DNA of 8,827 bases from Halanaerobiales bacterium. Its GTDB lineage: Bacteria > Bacillota_F > Halanaerobiia > DY22613. This document shows, piece after piece, positions 4,744 to 8,827 of the stretch; the first letter of the stretch is position 1, and each line of letters opens with the position of its first letter. The stretch is from assembly GCA_023128035.1 (NCBI GenBank), contig JAGMES010000170.1, forward strand, positions 1 to 8,827. Reading direction: 5' to 3'. A program made the position numbers and the translations under genes. The notes beneath the pieces are model-generated. The model was not told where the DNA came from, ran no database searches, and was given only the letters and a program-made list of their open reading frames with translations.

Positions 4744-6504
4744 ATGATAGGTAAGAGAATCACAGGTAAATCAGAATGGATTGAGTTAGAAGATACACCT
4801 GATAGCTATTTAACTCACGAAGGTAAATTCGTAAAAGTTAAAGTTGGTGAAGATGGATTAACTTTTGGTGTTTCTGGTGGGTTAGGGGATATGTTAAAAG
4901 CTATTTATGATAACTCTGGTGTGGATGGTATTGTGGATAAATCAGAAAGCATTGATGACGGAGTTAATATAGCATCTGCGGCTGATATTATTGATGCTGT
5001 TAATAAAAAACACGAGCAAGATACAGATACTGTATTAGGAAATGGAGTATTAACAATCCCAGGCAACACAACGGCATTATTTCAAGCACAAACTTCGGGA
5101 CAACCGTTATTAGTAGGATTTTTTACAAAGGACGGAGATGGATCTGATAATGTAGAATATACTTTATTTGCAAAAGGAATACCTACGGATTTAACTAATA
5201 CTGAACAATTAAATATGGGATACATTGGATCAGGGCAGTATTTTTATATCTTTTCTAAAAAAGAAGGGACTGGTGTAGTAAGACCTATAATTATTTCAAC
5301 AGAAGGAAATACTAATCAATTATATGTTTCATCTGATGGTAAGATAGGTATTGGATTAGTTCCCAATGAAAAATTAGATGTAGATGGAAATTTCAAACTT
5401 ACTGGAAATATTACTGACGGTGTAGAGATACTTACTATAACAGATTTGGCAGATGCAATAGCAAAAAAACATTCACAAAATACAGATGAGTATTTAGCTA
5501 CTCAAGTTACACAAACTTTTTATGTAGATGTGTTAAGGGTTGATACTTATGTAGAAAATGGTTCTATCACTAGACCATTTAAAACTGTTCCAGCAGCTAT
5601 TGCTGCAGCAACTGGAAATACGTTACTTATTGTTAGTCCCGGTGAATATCCTGGGGATTTCAGTTTAGGTGTTAATGTTGTAAGCATACGGGGCGCTGGA
5701 ATAAATGCTACATTTTTCACGGGTCACATCACTGCTGGTGATAGAGCACATTCACTTGAAGAGTTTAGAGTTAAATCTACAGGTTCTCTTACAATAACAG
5801 ATAATGTATTTGGACGACATTTACATTTGGAATGTCCTGTAATATTGTCTGGATCAGGATATTTGACCGGTTGGAAAGTTCTTATAATGCCTGAACTTAA
5901 TGTTGTTCCATTAACAGCAGGTTCTACAGGTGGGGCAGCATTAACTGAAGGAGGTTTAGTTGCTCAGGGAGATGTTAATGTAATAAATCAAAGTGGAGGA
6001 ACAGTTATTCTCTTTCATAGTTATGCAGCAAATAGTTCATTCTCAACTCCTACCATTTTTAGTAATGGTGGAGTTCTCGGATTACTAGATACAACAGTTG
6101 GCAATTCAGGATATGGTGCGGCAATAAGTATGGATAATGCAGGTAGTGCTTTAAATCCAAATACATTAAGTGGTTTAACGTGTTCCGGAGCTATAACTTG
6201 TGGTGCTGCAGTTACTATAGTAGAAGGATTAAACTTTATAGGATTTGGTAGTTTATCAGGTACTGGACTAATATTCCGTCCAGCTAGTCGTATAGCTAAT
6301 GATTCCGTTGTTGTTGCTGGTGATACTGTTAAGGATGCATTGATAACATTAAATGCAGATAAATTACCTAAGCATCTCTTAGATAGTGAAAAGCAATACT
6401 TTGGAACCGATAATGATTTCTATATGATGTTTAATCCTACAAGTGATTGTCTTGAATTATATGATTTAAATGATAATTTGATATTTCAATTTGTAAAAGG
6501 ATAA
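4744..6504 (+). CDS. Tail-fibre/adhesin-like protein with beta-helix region
   Basis: A 586-residue modular protein, probably a host-contacting fibre or spike. Residues 1-60 would be the particle-binding end. Two related blocks of 30 residues (69-98 and 222-251, both with I.DGV.I....D..DA and KKH.Q.TD) precede separate domains. Residues 198-221 (DGKIGIGLVPNEKLDVDGNF...) match the 'gniGIGt..P.ekLdVdGn' segment found in many phage fibres and metagenomic surface proteins. Residues about 259-320 (YVENGSITRPFKTVPAAIAA, then LLIVSPGEYPGDF and VVSIRGAG) match the opening of pectate-lyase-like right-handed beta helices. About 330-510 continues as short strands rich in G, S, T and N. The C-terminus (QYFGTDNDFYMMFNP, then LELYDLNDNLIFQF) resembles a common terminal beta motif of fibre proteins. 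There is no signal peptide, consistent with a virion protein. GGGGG lies shortly before the ATG, and HNH 2 ends 17 bases upstream. No enzymatic residues are claimed. Confidence 0.75.
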   Translation: MIGKRITGKSEWIELEDTPDSYLTHEGKFVKVKVGEDGLTFGVSGGLGDMLKAIYDNSGVDGIVDKSESIDDGVNIASAADIIDAVNKKHEQDTDTVLGNGVLTIPGNTTALFQAQTSGQPLLVGFFTKDGDGSDNVEYTLFAKGIPTDLTNTEQLNMGYIGSGQYFYIFSKKEGTGVVRPIIISTEGNTNQLYVSSDGKIGIGLVPNEKLDVDGNFKLTGNITDGVEILTITDLADAIAKKHSQNTDEYLATQVTQTFYVDVLRVDTYVENGSITRPFKTVPAAIAAATGNTLLIVSPGEYPGDFSLGVNVVSIRGAGINATFFTGHITAGDRAHSLEEFRVKSTGSLTITDNVFGRHLHLECPVILSGSGYLTGWKVLIMPELNVVPLTAGSTGGAALTEGGLVAQGDVNVINQSGGTVILFHSYAANSSFSTPTIFSNGGVLGLLDTTVGNSGYGAAISMDNAGSALNPNTLSGLTCSGAITCGAAVTIVEGLNFIGFGSLSGTGLIFRPASRIANDSVVVAGDTVKDALITLNADKLPKHLLDSEKQYFGTDNDFYMMFNPTSDCLELYDLNDNLIFQFVKG

Positions 6505-6518
6505 AGGAGGGATAAAAA

Positions 6519-6857
6519 ATGGCTGCGGATATTATAATTGAAGGTTTAGTTTTAGTAGAAGGTGAAGCTTTAACACTCCAAATAGTTGCTCTTGTAGCTA
6601 TTGTCATAGGTGTTCTACATAGAACTTGGGTAAGTTGGTATAAGAAACATCAAGATGCTCCAAATTTAAAATTTAATCCAATGTTTCTGAGTTCAGCAAT
6701 ACTTTCAGCAATTCTAACATTCTTATTGTTTTTGAATAATACGCCTTCCTTTGCTTCTGGTAAAGGAGTATTAGTATTTATACTTGGAGCTTATGTCTTT
6801 GGGTATTTTACTAATAGTGGAGTGAACGAATTAGCTAAAAAGTTGAAGGGCAAATAA
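6519..6857 (+). CDS. Small three-helix membrane protein, holin-like in size
   Basis: 112 residues with three likely transmembrane helices: about 18-36 (ALTLQIVALVAIVIGVLHR), 55-73 (MFLSSAILSAILTFLLFLN) and 82-98 (KGVLVFILGAYVFGYFT). A basic loop lies between the first and second (YKKHQDAPNLK) and a lysine-rich tail at the end (NELAKKLKGK). The size and topology fit a holin, the pore that lets lytic enzymes reach the cell wall, but no lysin gene is next to it and other small viral membrane proteins look alike. A strong AAGGAGGGAT (6504-6513), right after the fibre stop, indicates efficient translation. The next start comes two bases after its stop, so it probably forms one transcript with 6859 and 7125. 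Confidence 0.75.
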   Translation: MAADIIIEGLVLVEGEALTLQIVALVAIVIGVLHRTWVSWYKKHQDAPNLKFNPMFLSSAILSAILTFLLFLNNTPSFASGKGVLVFILGAYVFGYFTNSGVNELAKKLKGK

Positions 6858-6858
6858 A

Positions 6859-7128
6859 ATGTATATAAAACAAATAATAGTAGGAATATTAGTAATAGTA
6901 ATGTTAGTTAGTTTGTCGTTAGTAGGAACTGTAAATTTAGAAAGTCATACAACTCGTATAGCACGTGATTATGTGAATACCACTCAATTTAATGGTACAG
7001 GTGATCCTGCTTTTGTATCGCATGGTAATATGACTTTCGATAAAGGTAATTTCATTTGTCTTGATGCATCATGTAATTGTTATGTCTATGAAAACCTGAC
7101 TGGTTACATAATAATGGAATGCACATGA
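6859..7128 (+). CDS. Small anchored or secreted protein with four cysteines
   Basis: 89 residues, not recognised. Residues 4-23 form a hydrophobic stretch (QIIVGILVIVMLVSLSLVG), an uncleaved anchor or signal sequence. The rest would be outside the membrane, with four N-glycosylation sequons (N40, N45, N57, N79) and four cysteines (67, 72, 74, 88) in the last quarter, including a CxC, which could form disulphides. The GNMTFDKGNFICLD segment has a beta-like look reminiscent of short repeats in viral surface proteins. Its start lies two bases after the membrane protein's stop, with only a weak GAAGGG before it, and its TGA overlaps the next ATG (ATGA), so the three genes look translationally coupled. 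A role in the host envelope or on the virion surface is inference. Confidence 0.65.
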   Translation: MYIKQIIVGILVIVMLVSLSLVGTVNLESHTTRIARDYVNTTQFNGTGDPAFVSHGNMTFDKGNFICLDASCNCYVYENLTGYIIMECT

Positions 7129-8827
7129 ACAAAAATATAGTGTTAGTTTTAATTGTATTATTGTTTGGTCTTCTGCTTTTATCACCGGGTATTTCTGCCA
7201 CATGGTGCGATGATGATTATGGTAAGAAAGCACCGATTAAGATAAATAACACAGGTGGGTCTGAATTAACATACTATCAAGTTGAGCTTAACGTATCTTA
7301 CGATAGTGATATGAATGCTAACTTTAGTGATATACGAGTTTATAATGAAAGTGATTGTTCACTAGTTCCGCTTTGGAATGAAAGTACCTCACTAGGCAAT
7401 TGGACTAATATATGGTTTAACGCTACAAATATACCTGCAGCATCTTGGTGTAATAACACATACTACTTGTATTATAAGAATTCCTCCGCAAGTTCAGTAA
7501 GTAATGGGACAACTACTTTTAAACTTTTTGAAGATTTTAATACTCAAGCAAACTTCGATACATGGAGCACGACATGTCCTGAGACTAACACTGGGACTAC
7601 TCATACTGTTGTATGGTATTCAAGTTATAATGGCTCTGCAAAATTCCATGTGGCAGGAGCTCCAGCACGCCAAAGCTTATGTAAAGTATTAGGATTTCCG
7701 ATTGAAACTAATAAAACCAAAGTGAAACGGGGAGCTTATCTTAGTTTAGCGTGGCAAGGACGTTCTTATCTAAAATTAGATACTGATATTTATGGTCAAT
7801 GGATTGATTACCCAAAAACTGGTTATTTCACACAAGACACATTGATAACTGCAAATTATTCATCAACAACAAAAGTGGTAAATCATGCATATACATTTGA
7901 TTCCAATCCAACATATATATGGATTGATTACCTTTTTATCCATAATTATTCAACTCCTGAACCAACTTCACAATTAGGTAATGAAGAATCTTCTATCACT
8001 TACATTCCACCAAATCCTATAAACCTACAAAATACCACTGGTAACTACTGGGTAAACTATACGTGGGATGCAGGAAGTGGGAATATAACTGACTCGTATA
8101 ATGTTTCATGGAATTCTACTTGGTATAATAATACTATAAATCCCTTTATGAATGATAGTGTAGGTGCAAATAATTGGGCAAACATAACTGTTTGGGCTTA
8201 TAATAATAGTGGGGTATTGAGTGGAGGAAGTGTATCAGACCAACTACTAGCTTCCACAGCACCATTTATATGGTGGGACGGCTCATGGACTGACAAACGA
8301 GAGATTAAAATTGATAATACAGCAGGTTCAGCAATATCACATTATCAAGTTTATGTAAACCTGAGCAGTACACTAATTAATGCAACATCACTAAGAGTTG
8401 TGAACGAAACAGCAGATGCAATCGTTCCGCATTGGTGTGAGAACGTGACGAATGGTAATTGCTACAGCTTATGGTTTAATGCAACAACAATACCAAGCTC
8501 TAGTTGGTTAAACGATACATATTATATTTATTTCACTAATCCTAGTGTAAGTTCTACAAGTAATGGAAGCACCACCTTTGAGATATTTGATAATTTTGAT
8601 ATTAATTCTGACTCTGAGTATGAAATAAAGGAAAACGGTGCTCAGGATGATTTTTCATATGATGGAGTAAATGATAGAGTATGTATAGATAATATCAGGG
8701 GACGTGATGGTATAAGTTCGTATTATCTCAAAAATACAACTCAAAATGTTGGGTGGTATGTATCTATGAAAGGACAGTTGGACTCTGGTAGTGATGGTTA
8801 TAGTAATATATTGGGTGTTTGGTTAAG
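7125..8827 (+). CDS. Large secreted glycoprotein with two DUF2341 domains, 3'-truncated
   Basis: Open for 567 codons from ATG 7125 to the window edge. The signal peptide is residues 1-25 (MNKNIVLVLIVLLFGLLLLS, then PGISA). First DUF2341-type domain about 27-139 (YGKKAPIKINNTGG, YYQVELNV, FSDIRVYN, IPAASWCNNTYYLYYKN, FKLFEDF). Then a lectin-like beta region, about 140-288, ending WIDYLFIHNYSTPEPTSQLG, the usual tail of such modules. Then an Ig/Fn3-like repeat, about 294-373 (NTTGNYWVNYTWDAG, ITDSYNVSWNSTW, WANITVWAYNNSG), of a style I know from methanogen and ANME surface proteins. Second DUF2341 domain about 383-490 (WTDKREIKIDNTAGS, HYQVYVNLS, IPSSSWLNDTYYIYF, FEIFDNF), then the start of another beta region. 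About 30 N-X-S/T sequons suggest heavy glycosylation. DUF2341 domains are thought to bind carbohydrate or surface ligands. Probably a virus-encoded surface protein or adhesin; the C-terminal anchor, if any, is outside the window. Confidence 0.85.
   Translation, partial: MNKNIVLVLIVLLFGLLLLSPGISATWCDDDYGKKAPIKINNTGGSELTYYQVELNVSYDSDMNANFSDIRVYNESDCSLVPLWNESTSLGNWTNIWFNATNIPAASWCNNTYYLYYKNSSASSVSNGTTTFKLFEDFNTQANFDTWSTTCPETNTGTTHTVVWYSSYNGSAKFHVAGAPARQSLCKVLGFPIETNKTKVKRGAYLSLAWQGRSYLKLDTDIYGQWIDYPKTGYFTQDTLITANYSSTTKVVNHAYTFDSNPTYIWIDYLFIHNYSTPEPTSQLGNEESSITYIPPNPINLQNTTGNYWVNYTWDAGSGNITDSYNVSWNSTWYNNTINPFMNDSVGANNWANITVWAYNNSGVLSGGSVSDQLLASTAPFIWWDGSWTDKREIKIDNTAGSAISHYQVYVNLSSTLINATSLRVVNETADAIVPHWCENVTNGNCYSLWFNATTIPSSSWLNDTYYIYFTNPSVSSTSNGSTTFEIFDNFDINSDSEYEIKENGAQDDFSYDGVNDRVCIDNIRGRDGISSYYLKNTTQNVGWYVSMKGQLDSGSDGYSNILGVWL

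Noticed and set aside
4212..4763. Open frames on both strands overlapping HNH 2 (4212-4415 minus, 4218-4451 plus, 4557-4763 minus)
   Set aside because: HNH 2 has an intact catalytic motif and a homologue in the window. The overlapping frames have neither and are hydrophobic or irregular products of an AT-rich sequence.
7504..7692. Open frame of 62 codons in 7504-7692
   Set aside because: It is a shadow of the DUF2341 protein, whose frame runs unbroken from 7125 to the window edge.
1..8827. tRNA genes, CRISPR arrays or insertion-sequence ends
   Set aside because: Reading through the window I saw no cloverleaf-like G/C-rich segment, no regularly spaced repeats, and no transposase or terminal inverted repeats.

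Overview
This window looks like the structural region of an AT-rich head-tailed virus (Caudoviricetes type, HK97 capsid fold), or an integrated copy of one, infecting an archaeon. The virus call rests on a portal-type protein, a small prohead protease and an HK97-fold major capsid protein, all on the + strand in the usual head-gene order. The archaeal call rests on the last gene, a secreted protein dense in N-glycosylation sequons. It has two DUF2341 domains separated by an Ig/Fn3-like repeat of a kind I associate with surface proteins of methanogenic and methane-oxidising archaea (Methanosarcinales, ANME groups). Ribosome binding sites resembling GGAGGTGA fit either archaea or bacteria. The host assignment is inference from protein style, not from a marker gene.

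Layout. 1-876: portal protein, probably missing its N-terminus. 920-1147: small protein of unknown role. 1161-1189: hairpin plus T tract, terminator-like. 1198-1638: prohead protease. 1639-1773: AT-rich intergenic stretch with possible control signals. 1774-2784: unrecognised 336-residue protein with an Ig-like C-terminus. 2831-3328: HNH endonuclease 1. 3364-4221: major capsid protein. 4232-4726: HNH endonuclease 2. 4744-6504: tail-fibre or adhesin-like protein. 6519-6857: small three-helix membrane protein. 6859-7128: small anchored, cysteine-containing, probably glycosylated protein. 7125 to the right edge: large secreted DUF2341 protein, truncated by the window. All real genes are on the + strand. 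The longest gaps are 135 bases (1639-1773) and, before endonuclease 1, 46 bases (2785-2830); no gap exceeds 300 bases.

How the genes work together. Portal, protease and capsid protein would build the procapsid: the portal is the DNA entry vertex, the protease matures the shell, and the capsid protein forms it. The fibre-like protein and the large glycoprotein are candidates for host contact. The small membrane proteins could act in release or sit in the host envelope. No head-tail connector, tail tube, sheath or tape-measure gene is visible between the capsid gene and the fibre, so the tail module lies elsewhere or the order is unusual.

The most interesting part is 2797-4726. Two related HNH endonuclease genes bracket the capsid gene exactly. 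Their catalytic regions are about 90% identical in DNA over 60 bases. They share an N-terminal module of about 29 residues, present twice in endonuclease 1. Endonuclease 1 has no ATG, GTG or TTG ahead of its first module, only an ATT behind a good ribosome binding site, and it lies between two exact 10-base direct repeats. This looks like a mobile endonuclease family that has colonised both sides of the capsid gene.
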